From contig NC_082412.1 of assembly GCF_004011695.2 (NCBI RefSeq), positions 1,736,001 through 1,800,000 of the forward strand: a stretch of DNA of 64,000 nucleotides. The letters run 5' to 3'. The position numbers and the translations under genes are program-made. This stretch comes from Ascochyta rabiei. Taxonomy: Eukaryota > Ascomycota > Dothideomycetes > Pleosporales > Didymellaceae. Shown in pieces: positions 12,286-22,523 of the stretch; the first letter of the stretch is position 1, and each line of letters begins with the position of its first letter. The notes under the pieces were generated by a model. That model was not told the DNA's origin, searched no databases, and worked only from the letters and a program-made list of their open reading frames with translations.

Positions 12286-12844
12286 CCGAGGTAAGACATA
12301 AGTCAGGTGCTTATGCCACAGTGAGCGATGCAGTACGAACAGCGAAGGGTCGAGTCTAAAACTATGATCTACGATCTCTCAAAGAGAAGTGCATCTGCTG
12401 GGATCCAGGATCAAGATCAGCTTCCAGCCCCCTTCTCTTTAGCGCTGACACCTTTCCCGTTCGGGAGCCGCGCCCGCATGCTGACAGCAGATCGTTCCCA
12501 ACGCTGTTCCGAACTACAGACTTCACGACGAACTACTAGCCTGTTGTCGGAGCGATGAATGACAGTAAGTCAGGTGTTACGGAAAGAAGTATGACAGCAG
12601 AATCCAACCTGAACTTGACCAGGGCGCTACTGGCTCGGCAACGAAGTGTACTCGGCGAATTTATCCCACGTCTACAAGAAGCGTTAGTGCTTACTCACAT
12701 TCATAGTCCAGTGTCCCTAATATCGTGTAACCTTCAACATCAACTACTTTATATATTTGCCTCTGGTGCCTCAGAGACGGCTCGGCCTCGATCACTTACC
12801 AAGTCCTGGATATAGAGAGCTAGAAAAAGAGCGTATCCGATGGC
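12286..12844. other. Intergenic; promoter of CorA-type gene
   Basis: Upstream DNA of the minus-strand CorA fusion. Parts near the right end may be further decay of the adjacent HET copy, but I cannot align any frame to the HET core here. Confidence 0.4.
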
Positions 12845-13720
12845 ATTCTGCAAGCATGTGGATGGGTTTCTCAAGAGAGAATGATGGCTCCTCGAGTTCT
12901 CAATTTTGGCCACAATCAGCTCCTTCGGGAGTGTTGCGAGACCATGGCATGCGAATCGCATTCCTCGGAACTCTCTGAGCTTGATTGATAGAAGCGCAGT
13001 CTTCATCACTGGTCAGTAGCACAGTCTACTGCCACCCCCGTGGATTACATAATCTCTGGACGAGACTCGTGTCCCGGTATGCGTCGACTCGTCTGAAGGA
13101 TCCGGACGACAAGCTCATTGCCCTCTCCGGTGTCGCGAAAACAAAAGCTGCCTTGATTCAAGATACCTACGTTTGCGGGATGTGGTGCAAAGATCTCGCA
13201 ATTCAGCTGTTGTGGGCTACTAATAAGCCATCAGGTAGCCCTCACAATTACCGCGCCCCAACATGGTCATGGGCTTCCACAGAAGGTCTCATTGCCTGGA
13301 ATGGGCGTGGCACAAAAGATCATACTGTTTGAGATAGAAGATGTTCAAGTCAACCACGCAACCGTATAGTCCATGGTAAGTGTCACAGGCGGCTATATTG
13401 ATGTGCAAGGCCGTTTGGAGCCAGTGTCACTTTTGCCAGGTCTTCGAGTTGAATCAAACTCCCTTTGGATGATTAGTGTCGATAACTGCGCCCCGGTTTT
13501 CTTATGGGATCCACGCCCAGTAGGGTGCATGCGAAGCAGACAAATCAACACTTGCAGAAGACAGTTCGGAAGGTCATTCGTTTTTTTTCGCGCCGTCATC
13601 ACGCCCAAATGGCTTCACCGGGATTCCACATACCTATTGTTACGCGTGGTGGACTTGCACCATGGAATTTTCGTAAGAATCGGTATCTCGACTTGTTATG
13701 TGAGATCAGACTAGAGCATG
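12845..13720 (+). pseudogene. HET-domain gene relic 1, 5'-truncated and frame-broken
   Basis: Three blocks in different plus frames follow the order seen in HET proteins. From 12851 the frame reads CGWVSQERMMAPRVLNFG, the 'tryptophan-x-QERxLAPRxLHFG' block that follows the HET core. It ends in tandem TGA and TAG codons near 12985. From about 13040 another frame reads YASTRLKDPDDKLIALSGVA and later YRAPTWSWAST, the usual C-terminal landmarks. From about 13375 a third frame gives a GYIDVQG and LLLRVVDLHHGIF block typical of the extreme C-terminus. The HET core itself (SYxWG, WIDxxCIxQ) is not found upstream. Several stops and frameshifts separate the blocks, so this is a decayed copy. No repair is offered. 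Confidence 0.75.
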
Positions 13721-14184
13721 CTGGTCCCATCTTTGAACGAGGGTGTAAAGAGTCAAATCTTGTGTATGCGCTACAGTGAAGACCTTCACACAATACGAGT
13801 AATTTGACCTGCCAAAATGGTTAATTGTTCCTGCATCATTCCGACACTCAACTCCATACCAAGATGTCATCTGGGCATCTACACTACTTGATGGTGTTGG
13901 AACAAACAAGCGGGCGGGTGAATGACAAGGCAATAGTCTTTGTCCTGAGTTGATGCGCCTGCCCCCGACAACGCATGTGACCGCGATGCCATCGATGCGA
14001 ACAAGCGTGGCAAATTTTTACCCTTGAGGTGACCTCGTAAATCAATCTTATTGACTTAATGCGACTACAACACCAAGGGTACCGCTTCCAGGAGACCAGG
14101 GCACGCAATGGCAGACAGACTACAGAATGCTGATCATTGGATTAGCCCTCTACGTTCATTCTTCTATCTTCCATGGACCCGAAT
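13721..14184. other. Intergenic, nothing recognised
   Basis: This lies between the end of the HET relic and the stop of the aspartic protease. No gene, repeat or RNA was recognised. Confidence 0.45.
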
Positions 14185-15786
14185 CTACTGCGAAGATGGC
14201 GCAGTAGTGTTCTGAGTGGATTCTTTTCTTTGCACGAATCCGAACCTCGGAGTTCCGTTATTCATGTCGAAAATCTACAAGCACATATTAGCATAGCTCC
14301 GCCAGTGAATTCATCGGAATCATCGACTTACCGCGTACATGGCCTTCAAGACAGCATCTCCATAGATGTCCATGTCCATGGATCCTCTGCTCTGGATGCT
14401 TCCGTACACCATCCCGTTGCCCGCATCTGCGAAGCCGAGGTCTTCTTTCTGAAATTGCACCATCTTATCTCCAATAGCAAGCTGGACATCTGGCAGATTG
14501 TCTACTGATGTGTTTGAGGGGAAAACGTAGCCTTGGCTGTTCTGATCGTATTTGGACCCAGGAATGGCTTTGTAGACGGCATCTACAAGAGAGTCGTCTA
14601 CCAGACAGAGAGTGGTACCGGTGTCCATGATGGAGGTGTTGTTAGAACGGCTAATAGTGTCTCCGTTGATGGTAGCTGACGTGGACTGGATTTGCCAGAA
14701 GCCTTGGCTGTTATCCACGTCAGCGTAGTTGGGCTCGCTGGCGCCAGCAGCGGTCACGATATCCTGGTCGATGTAACCGAAAGTATAGAAGCTCTGTCTG
14801 TTTGTTAGGAAAGCTACACAGACAAGCGTAGGCAGACTTACCTCTCCCTTATCAGCTTCATCTGTATCACGCCAGCTGCCCAGATACGCGGTGAACAATT
14901 GCTCCTTGCCCGGCTGCTGTGCGATGATATTGTCGACAGGTGTCTTCTGTGGATCTGGGGACACAGTGTTGATGGAGCTGAATGCAAGACCAAGAAGACC
15001 ACTTCCGTTACCCTAGTCATGTCAGCGGCTGCATTTGTAATACGGAACGAATCTTACCTCTGCAAACTGTTGTGAAAGCTCTTTGGCTAACTCCACAGCT
15101 TGGTTTTCGACCTTGAGACCACCCAAGTTCACTACATCAGTGCCAACGTCGCCGCTCGCCGAGGAAGAATCCCCATACTGGATCTTCCATGTTTCCCCTT
15201 TGAGCTTTTTGAACGTGCTAGACTTGCTGGGATCAAACGCGACTTGTTGGTTGGCAGAGTTGGCTTTGTTGAGAGTACTCTTGGGAAGCTCCGTGGACCA
15301 GACCTAGACTGGTGAGCACAGGAGACGACCATTGAAGCGATTCAACATACCCAAAGATCGGAGGAACCGGTGTCGAAGTCGAGGTAAAGCTTCTGTGCGG
15401 GCGTGCCAATGCTGACCTCGCAAAGGTACAGCGAATCATTCTGAATGTCTTCAGCTGGAACCTCACCTTCGCTCGAGCCATCGCTCTGAGTCGTAGCCTT
15501 GCTCTGAACACCCTCAATTGCTGAAGTCTGGTCTCGTTTCTGCAGAAGGTAGTGCGCACGCATGCGGCCGCCAACTCGGCCAAACTTTCTCTGCGGGCGA
15601 AGTACCTTGGCTTGGAAATAGGGGCCTGGTTTGGTGGGGTTGAAGCCGTCTGCGCATGTTAGCTTCCGTTGCATGTCGCGGCTGGAAGACACACATACAC
15701 TTCCTCATAGCATGAAGATATGATTTAGTACCATTGGCCTTGTACACCGAATTGCGTCCGATAGTTAGGCGCTGGAAGGATGCCAT
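14185..15786 (-). CDS. Pepsin-like aspartic protease (family A1), 451 aa
   Basis: Six exons on the minus strand: 15786-15699, 15649-15351, 15303-15058, 15012-14842, 14793-14332 and 14274-14185. All joins keep phase, with GTATGT, GTATGT, GTAAGA, GTAAGT and GTAAGT donors. The catalytic motifs are DTGSS (Asp122) and DTGTT (Asp325), with YGDSSS in the flap region and the C-terminal FDMNNGTPRFGF strand. Residues 18-34 (ANGTKSYLHAMRKYG) look like the inhibitory propeptide. The N-terminus MASFQRLTIGRNS has no hydrophobic signal peptide, unlike most secreted members; either this is a family subtype without one or a signal exon lies upstream unseen. The fourth intron is 48 nt with no stop, so retention would keep frame. 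Confidence 0.9.
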
Positions 15787-17099
15787 GATTCAGGTTATAA
15801 GTAGGAAGCGTTTAGGTAATGTTGGAGTCTGGAAAGTAAGAGGAAGATATGCGAAAGTCAGTAGACAGAGCTATCCAGATTTTGGAGATGAAGGAGCGAG
15901 TGAGCAGTTATACATCACTGCCTCTACCTTTGAAACACGTCGGCACCTGCCACAGTGCAAACCTGCTCGCCCAATACCACCTCATCAGCTGTGACGAGAA
16001 ACTAGCGGAATCATGTCGCATTGATCATTCGACGTATAGGACATGGTTGTGACCAAGCTTCTCAAGCTTTATCAAGCTTTCAGGCGTTGCAATAAGCCTA
16101 TCATCAGCCCCTATGTGCATCGAACATCAGTCCAAACAGGGCACCTGCAGAGCAATCGTACTATGATCTGCGGCGTGTGGCCCTTAGAGATAAGTCAACC
16201 CCGGAATGGCGGTTCATGCACTCGAATCAAGCTCTCTGCGCGCGTCCAATGGAGGGGCGATAAGTGTCCGAGTGATGAGATTGGTGTTTGCTCTGGACCT
16301 CATCCCCTTCGGTGTAACCCGATAAGGTATCATGTGCTGCTGATCCAAAGGCCGCAACTTGATCGCCGTCACACTGTGATCGAATGAAGGGTACGGGTAG
16401 TGCCACGTACACGGCCCGGCCCCTGTTGTCAAGAGTCACGACATCCTTTCGGTCCTGGCGTTGCTTGCTCGTAGGTGTTGCAGCGGTATACCATCGTGAC
16501 GTCATTTGACACGCGTTGCGTCACAGAACTCAGTGGGTTCATCTGCACGTCGCTCAACTCTCAATCTTGCGACTCTCCTTCACTACTTCTGTGCATCCTG
16601 GTTGCATTGTGCGCCAAAAAGTGTCATCACCGCTATATATTTTCCATGCATCGACCGTTCCTTTCTCGCCGTTTTCGTCGAAAGAGTCTCACATAAAGAG
16701 GCATCTTACAGGTAGGTATATAGGAAAGCCTTAATCGTGTCAACTCCGTTTGGTCCGCATCAGATCGCTTCATAGTACTTCCTGATCGTGGAGGTCGGAT
16801 ACAGCAAGTCAACCTTGTTGCTTTACTTGTATTTGGCCGATCCAAGAGGTTACATTTGCCTTTGATTGCGTCGTTGTATGTGGCGCTCACACAAGTACTT
16901 TCACAGATTTCACGCACTAAGTAATCACAATGCAAGAGACGCTCACATTCATATCAAGTCCTCCTAACAACTACGTCTCCATCGGCGACTGGCGCCGAGA
17001 TTGTCAGTAGTTGCAAGCAAGAGGATCGAGGGGAGAGGTCTCTCGAATACTTTTTGACGCAAGTTACCATGAGACTCGGTAGCCTCGCGACAGGATCTT
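15787..17099. other. 1.3 kb intergenic, no gene recognised
   Basis: Upstream DNA of the aspartic protease. Only short unrelated frames are present, and none showed a convincing signal-peptide exon for the protease. No repeats of note. Confidence 0.4.
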
Positions 17100-17430
17100 C
17101 ACGTTGTATGCTCCGCTGGATGCCAAGGGCCTCGAGATGTCTACTCCAGATTACACAAAGCCAGTATCGAACATTTTTCGACAAACAACCATGAGGTGAT
17201 GAAACATGACCAGAGCCTATCGATACTGTATGGTCTGACAGGCATCCGGAGCTTCCAGACTGTCCTTGGTGGGTGCCAGACTGGTCGAAAATCAACCCTA
17301 CAAGCGATTTCATCATCTTGGAGATACGCAGGCAGATGGTCAACCGACACGCGCACTACAGCCTTTCCATTGGGGATATATGACCAGAAAGATGGCATGA
17401 AGCGTCAAAGCTTTACTTCCGTGTAGCTGT
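17100..17430 (+). pseudogene. HET-type gene relic 2 (short, frame-broken)
   Basis: One plus frame around 17115-17200 reads YAPLDAKGLEMSTPDYTKPV, which resembles the part of HET proteins after the core where the phrase 'PDYxKxVxEVF' recurs. It ends in TGA TGA. A second frame continues with DQSLSILYGLTG, and a third around 17255 reads PWWVPDWSKINP, like the 'LPSWVPDWS' landmark. The three pieces are in the expected order but in three frames. The HET core is absent. It is shorter and more eroded than relic 1. Confidence 0.55.
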
Positions 17431-17630
17431 CAACTCAGCCCACCTCATATACTCAGAGGCGTTCCTATATCAGGCAGCTGCCAAGAACGCCCAGCAGAAC
17501 AGCCGGGTAAGCGATAGAGTGGGGTGCATGTGGTAGTTTTCCAGCAACCCGAAGCCCTAACATGAGCTTCCTCTTCTAAAGCTAAACGAAAGTTTCGAAG
17601 CTTACATCTGTGGTTCGAGTCACTTCCGCA

Positions 17631-18625
17631 ATGACGAATGCACTTCATGGTGTGTTGCACGCCATAGACACCATCGCCAACGCGCCCGCCTTGCTGTCTG
17701 CGCGCCTCCTCGATCCGGTTCCAATCAGACCACCAAAGCAAAGCGCATCAGACCTAACACCACCACGCGCCGTGAGCAGGAAGCGAAGGCTCACATTACC
17801 ACTCGACGCCCCCGTCTCAGTCCCCAGCAAAGCGAAATGGCTCGGCAAAGCAGGCCATCAGCGCACATGTGACCAAGCACAAAGCCCCATAATGCGACTA
17901 CCCGCAGAACTGCGTAGTGAAATTTGGAAGTACGTGGTGTTGGGGAAGAGCAACGGTGTGGTGGAGATCGGATGGCGAAGCAAAGGGCACAGCCACGGGC
18001 GAGCAAGCGCCTACAAAGTCTCATTCGACAAGCCACGGGACGAATGGGGGCCGGGTCTACTAGGAATGCTGTGTTCCTGCCGCGTCATGTGCGTGTGTAC
18101 GCAGCCACAGAGCGCATTCAATCCAGCTAACGAACATGTTTCGGCAGCTACTCCGAGACCATCCACCTAATCTACAGCCTCCCGATCTTCTCCTTCCACT
18201 ACCAGAACGTCGAAACCCTCTTCGCATTCCTCGGTGCTCTGCTCCCGCACCGCAGAGACCAGATCCGCATCCTTGATCTGCGCTGGCTGGGCCAGTGTAA
18301 GATGCCTAACGACACGCCGCAGCCGCAGCCGCACCAGATGAATCGGGGGTGGTCGTACACGCGCATCAGCAACATCAGGGCTCTGTCCGAGCTGCCTCGG
18401 CCGGCAGTCGGTAGGTCGAATGCAGGGTTTGTCAATCCGGACCTGGTCATTGACGACGTGCTCGGGCGCATGAAGGGACTGGAGATGGGGGGCGTGATGT
18501 GGGGGTGTAGATCTACAGGCTGCTTTAGGCAGGGAGAGGATGGTGCTGCGTTGGCGGATGTGTTTGTCAATGTGATGCCTAGAGTTGCGCCGCGTGCGAA
18601 TCAAGCGGAGTATGTGGGGTTTTGA
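17631..18625 (+). CDS. DUF7730-type fungal protein, 311 aa
   Basis: Two exons, 17631-18088 and 18148-18625, meet in a split codon across a 59-bp intron (GTGCGT...CGGCAG) to give the family motif CSCRVIYSETIHLIYS. Upstream is MRLPAELRSEIWKYVVLG, an F-box-like opening seen in this family, and downstream is a conserved LLPHRRDQIRILDLRWLG strand-turn. No membrane segment or signal is present. The family is greatly expanded in filamentous fungi and has no firm function. The ATG at 17631 is used because an in-frame GTG upstream is not a likely start. A decayed relative lies at 40.3-40.6 kb. Confidence 0.8.
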
Positions 18626-19112
18626 TGTGTTTTTGTTGGATACTCATCACGGCTGTTAGGGGTATAGCTGTAGCAGTTGAGTGGACAGTACTTACAAGCA
18701 CATCTTGCCCTCGAAGCGAATGTCCGCGAACAAGTAGCATTCGTGTTGGTTCGCGCGTGCTGTCTGGGTAAAGCCATGTTGCTGCGGCAGGTGATAGTTC
18801 GAGCAAGGTGCCAGGGTGTCGAATGATTTTCCATACCTGCATAGGACCACCGTGTTAGTCACGTGCTGTTATCTTGAACAGACTGCTTCCCGTAACCTCA
18901 AGACATCCACGGCCTTGAACTCTTTGAGAGAAGAAAAAAGAAAAAAAAAAGTCCATGGCAGCCACCTCTCCAGGTCATGGAAGCCGCAGAGGAAATGGCA
19001 AAGTCACTTGCAGATTCCTACAAAGCTCCGCAGCAAACACTCGCCGCACCTAGACCACCACCACCACCATCACGTCCCTTCCACAGGCACAGGCACAGCA
19101 CCCATCCTCGCT
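18626..19112. other. Convergent 3' intergenic region
   Basis: The 487 bp between the DUF7730 stop and the sedolisin stop contain a short A-rich run near 18928-18948 and a CCACCA run near 19055. No gene is recognised. Confidence 0.45.
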
Positions 19113-21221
19113 TTACTTCAGGTCTAAAAACACCTTCCTCATCTTGTTGTAATCCGGGGTCCCAACACCCGTCACCGGATCCCAGCCAGGACTAGCGGGG
19201 AACCCCTGTGTCCCACACCCCGGATTCCCACCGACAGTGATATCATTGAACATCTCGGGGTATTTGTAGATGATGGGGTTCAAGAACCCAATGGGATTTT
19301 TGCCCTTCTCCAACCGCTCCTCGTTCAGCAGGTTGATGATGCTGGCGAAGATGGGCGCCGAGGCTGAGGTGCCGCTGATGCCGTAGGTTTTGCCCAGCCA
19401 CACGGTTGCCAGGTTGAGGCCGAGGGCGGAGACGTCTGGGTAGCCGCGGCCGGAGGAGTTGAAGACGGATTCGCCGTACTTGGGCGCGTGCTTGTCGAGG
19501 TACTTGGATACGGCTTTGGATTGCCAAGACGGGCGTGGGAAGACGCTGGAGAAGCCGCCGCCCGAGTAGTAGGATTGAAGGCCTTTGGGGGAGGCGACTG
19601 CTTTTTCGCCGCCGTAGATGGACGAGTTGAGGAGGGTTGTTGCGCCGACTGAGGTGATCTGGGGAAAGGTCAGTATGTGAAGATCTATGAGTCAAGACTG
19701 TGAGGGCACTTACGTAAGGGCAGCTGGCAGGGAACGAGGGCGAGAAGCGCGTTCCCTGCTCGTCGACATAACCGTATTCCGAGTCGAGGCAGCTGTTGTT
19801 GTACCCGGAGTTGTATTTGTTGGCGACGCCAGAGTCGCCAGATGCGAAGATGACGCTCACACCTTGCAGAGCCAGTTTCATCCATTCGCGGCACTGGCGC
19901 TCCTGGTAGAATCGCGGGAGTGCGCCCTCAATCTGATCGTATGAAACGGAGATGACGTTGCTCATTGGAGCTCCGCCACATTGCAGCGGACCGGTGTAGG
20001 CACCAGGCGCGTCGTTGGGATCAGGGTAGGCGGGATCAACGTACGGTTGGTTACCGCCCTGGTAAGTGCAGTAGGAAGCATCCTGAGCATATCAGTGGGC
20101 GTGCAATCAGGCTGGAAGGAGTACACAACACACCAGAGCATCCAAGAAGATGTTAAACGTTCCCACGGAGTCGACGTTCACCGAGTCGCCGTTCTGGTAC
20201 AAACGGGTATTTTGGGGCCAGATGATGGAGTAGGCGGTCTGGAAGTCCAGCGCGCTCTCAATGACCTTCTCTTGCTGGGCCAAAGACAGGTTCGAAGCCT
20301 TTCCGCCATCGATGGAGATGAACTCGGGCACAACGTCCGATGGGATCTTGGGAGAGGTGAAGTTCTCGAAGAACGTCTTCAGGTCAGGGAGGTATAGGTA
20401 GTCGGCCCACTCTGCGATTCCGAGTTGGTTGCCGGTGTGGTTGTACTTGCCGACGGGGAGATTGTAGATCGCTCTCAGACAATCGATAGTGATCAGAGAA
20501 GAGCAATTTGCGGTGCCGGAAAGACCGATAATGTTGACGGCGGCCTGGATCGACGCCTTGGCCTGAGCCACGGGCTGCAGGCCGTCAAGCTGGACAGTGG
20601 GCATCACAAAGTCGACATGCTTGCCAACGCGCTGTGGCAGTCCGTACTCATCGCATGCAATGCGGAAGCCGCCGGAAGCCTTGTGCTTGTAGTAGTGATA
20701 CTCTGTTTGAAGCAGGCCTTCGAGCTCCTCAACCGTGGCGGAGAACTCCACCCAGTTGCGTCCTACATGTTGTTAGACAGCGGGAAGAAGGCGATCGAGT
20801 AAGTCTCCACATACCAACCGAGTGCTTGACCCTCTTCAGATCAACGCCTGAATTCTGGAGCCATTCAAGAGTCGTTTTCGACGCTTCTGGGTGCGGTGCA
20901 AAGGTATTCGCAACTTGTTCCGCAGTCCAGTGCTTTCCTAAATATTTTCATCAACTCTGTGAACAGCGGATGGATACGCGTTTCCCCACCAAAGTTCGGC
21001 GAGTCTGGGTCCGAGATATCGTCGAGGAAGCGGTCTGAATGCTCCAAGTTTCGCTGGTTCAAACCAATCCTGACAGGCAGCACCGTGTCTTTCGGCGCAC
21101 GCGAATGCTTGGTCCAAGCAACTGGCAACGCATGTCTCCTCTCATGGACTATATGCGAGTCGAGGGGAGAGCTTGCTCCTAGCCCACTGAGGCCGAGCAG
21201 CAACAAGCCTGAGAAACGCAT
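19113..21221 (-). CDS. Secreted sedolisin / tripeptidyl-peptidase (family S53), 632 aa
   Basis: Five exons on the minus strand: 21221-20990, 20937-20815, 20762-20134, 20082-19714 and 19658-19113, all in phase. The protein opens with a signal peptide (MRFSGLLLLGLSGLGASSP), followed by a pro-kumamolisin-type prodomain (residues about 25-200, with DISDPDSPNFGKHWTAEQV). The catalytic set is Glu287 and Asp291 (IESALD), the oxyanion Asp411 (SGDSG) and Ser549 (SGTSASAP). The calcium site at the C-terminus is seen as NDITVGGNPGC and GWDPVTGVGTPD. It would release tripeptides or act as an endopeptidase in acidic surroundings outside the cell. The first intron has an unusual GTGGGG donor but is required for the conserved GKHW junction. 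Confidence 0.93.
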
Positions 21222-22242
21222 CTTTCGTAGAGTAATTCCAGAAGCCTGGCGTCTGGAGAAGCCATCTCCAGAAGGTAACGGCCAGCGTTATGTACAGCGG
21301 AGATTGGCTGTTGCCATGACACAGTCGTCATGATAATGGCTCAGTCTCTCGCGCCATATATACTATGCGGCCGTCAAATGACAGCATGGCGGGCGAGGGT
21401 ATCGCATTGATGCGACAGGAACAAGATTGTCCTGCCTGTTGAGGCCTAGTTGAATTCGTCCACCGACGGTTGGAAGAAGCCTCCACTGTAGGCCTGCCAA
21501 TCAAAGCAGTCAAATTTAACGTCGTGGTATCCACACGGGAACCGTACATGGATCGAAGCTTGACTCCGCTTGGCTCAAGGCTTGGTAGTGTCGAGGAAAG
21601 CTTATTTGGTGTGTTGAATTAAGAAGGTGGTTGTGACAACGCAGACAAAGTGGGGATGATTCTTCCCGACCAGAAACAACGGGATTAGCGCCAATATCGT
21701 TGTTGATGCTGTGAATCACATGACAGAACTTCCTACTGACCTTACGCATCGATCCGACACTTTCGTCTTGCACCCCAGGCCCAGCTGCAAAGACCAGCCT
21801 TCTGAACTGGCAGAGACAACCTTGTCATGCCACAGGTCTAGGTGCGGGTACTCGCCATATGCAGGATGACGGCCCTTCGTTTCGTGCTTTTGTAAGGATG
21901 GACACAGATTCGGAAAATGCACAGGCTTCAGCGCCTCTTTGCAGACGTAGAGCCCCGAGGTATCTGGTCTCAGTCGGCGGGAACGACAGAGGCAGACGGA
22001 AGTGTTGAACATGGCTGCCATCTATACAGCAACGTAGCATGTGTTCTTTCCACGGTATGCAGCTGCAGCTATCTTGATCGCCTTGATTCTCAACGCGTAG
22101 TAGTCGACGTGGTAATGATGCCGGGGTTTGCTTGGACGAACGGATGTTTTCGACGCAGTAGTGTGGTGTGGTGTGTAGTGCATGATTCGTACTAGACTGA
22201 CTTGAGCCTCGATCATGGTATGATGACCAAGTAACGCCGTAC
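21222..22242. other. 1 kb intergenic, sedolisin promoter side
   Basis: Upstream DNA of the sedolisin, ending at a large tandem repeat. No gene is recognised. A long minus-strand frame that reads into the repeat is a repeat artefact. Confidence 0.45.
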
Positions 22243-22508
22243 CCATCTACACCTACATCTACATCTACATCTACATCTACACCAATATCTACATCTACAC
22301 CTACATCTACATCTACACCTACATCTACACCTACACCTACATCTACACCTACATCTACACCTACACCTACATCTACACCTACATCTACACCTACACCTAC
22401 ATCTACACCTACACCTACATCTACACCTACATCTACAACCACATCTACATCATCCAGACCTAGACCTAGACCTACATCTACATCTAGACCTGCACCTACA
22501 TCTACAAA
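22243..22508. repeat. Hexanucleotide satellite (CTACAY units)
   Basis: About 265 bp of 6-bp units alternating CTACAT and CTACAC, with higher-order 12- and 18-bp periodicity and a decayed right end (ctagac variants). It sits 15 bp beyond the bZIP stop codon, so it probably lies in that gene's 3' UTR. Confidence 0.9.
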
Positions 22509-22523
22509 CACGTACCATGCATG

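Noticed and set aside
17605..17630. A B-box-like GGTTCGAGTC near the DUF7730 start
   Set aside because: No matching A box or stems; chance match.
14185..21221. Idea that the two proteases and the DUF7730 gene form a functional cluster
   Set aside because: They are separated by HET debris, differ in strand and have no shared promoter; proximity alone is not evidence.
21825..22511. A minus-strand frame rich in Val-Asp/Val-Gly repeats
   Set aside because: It is a translation of the CTACAY satellite.
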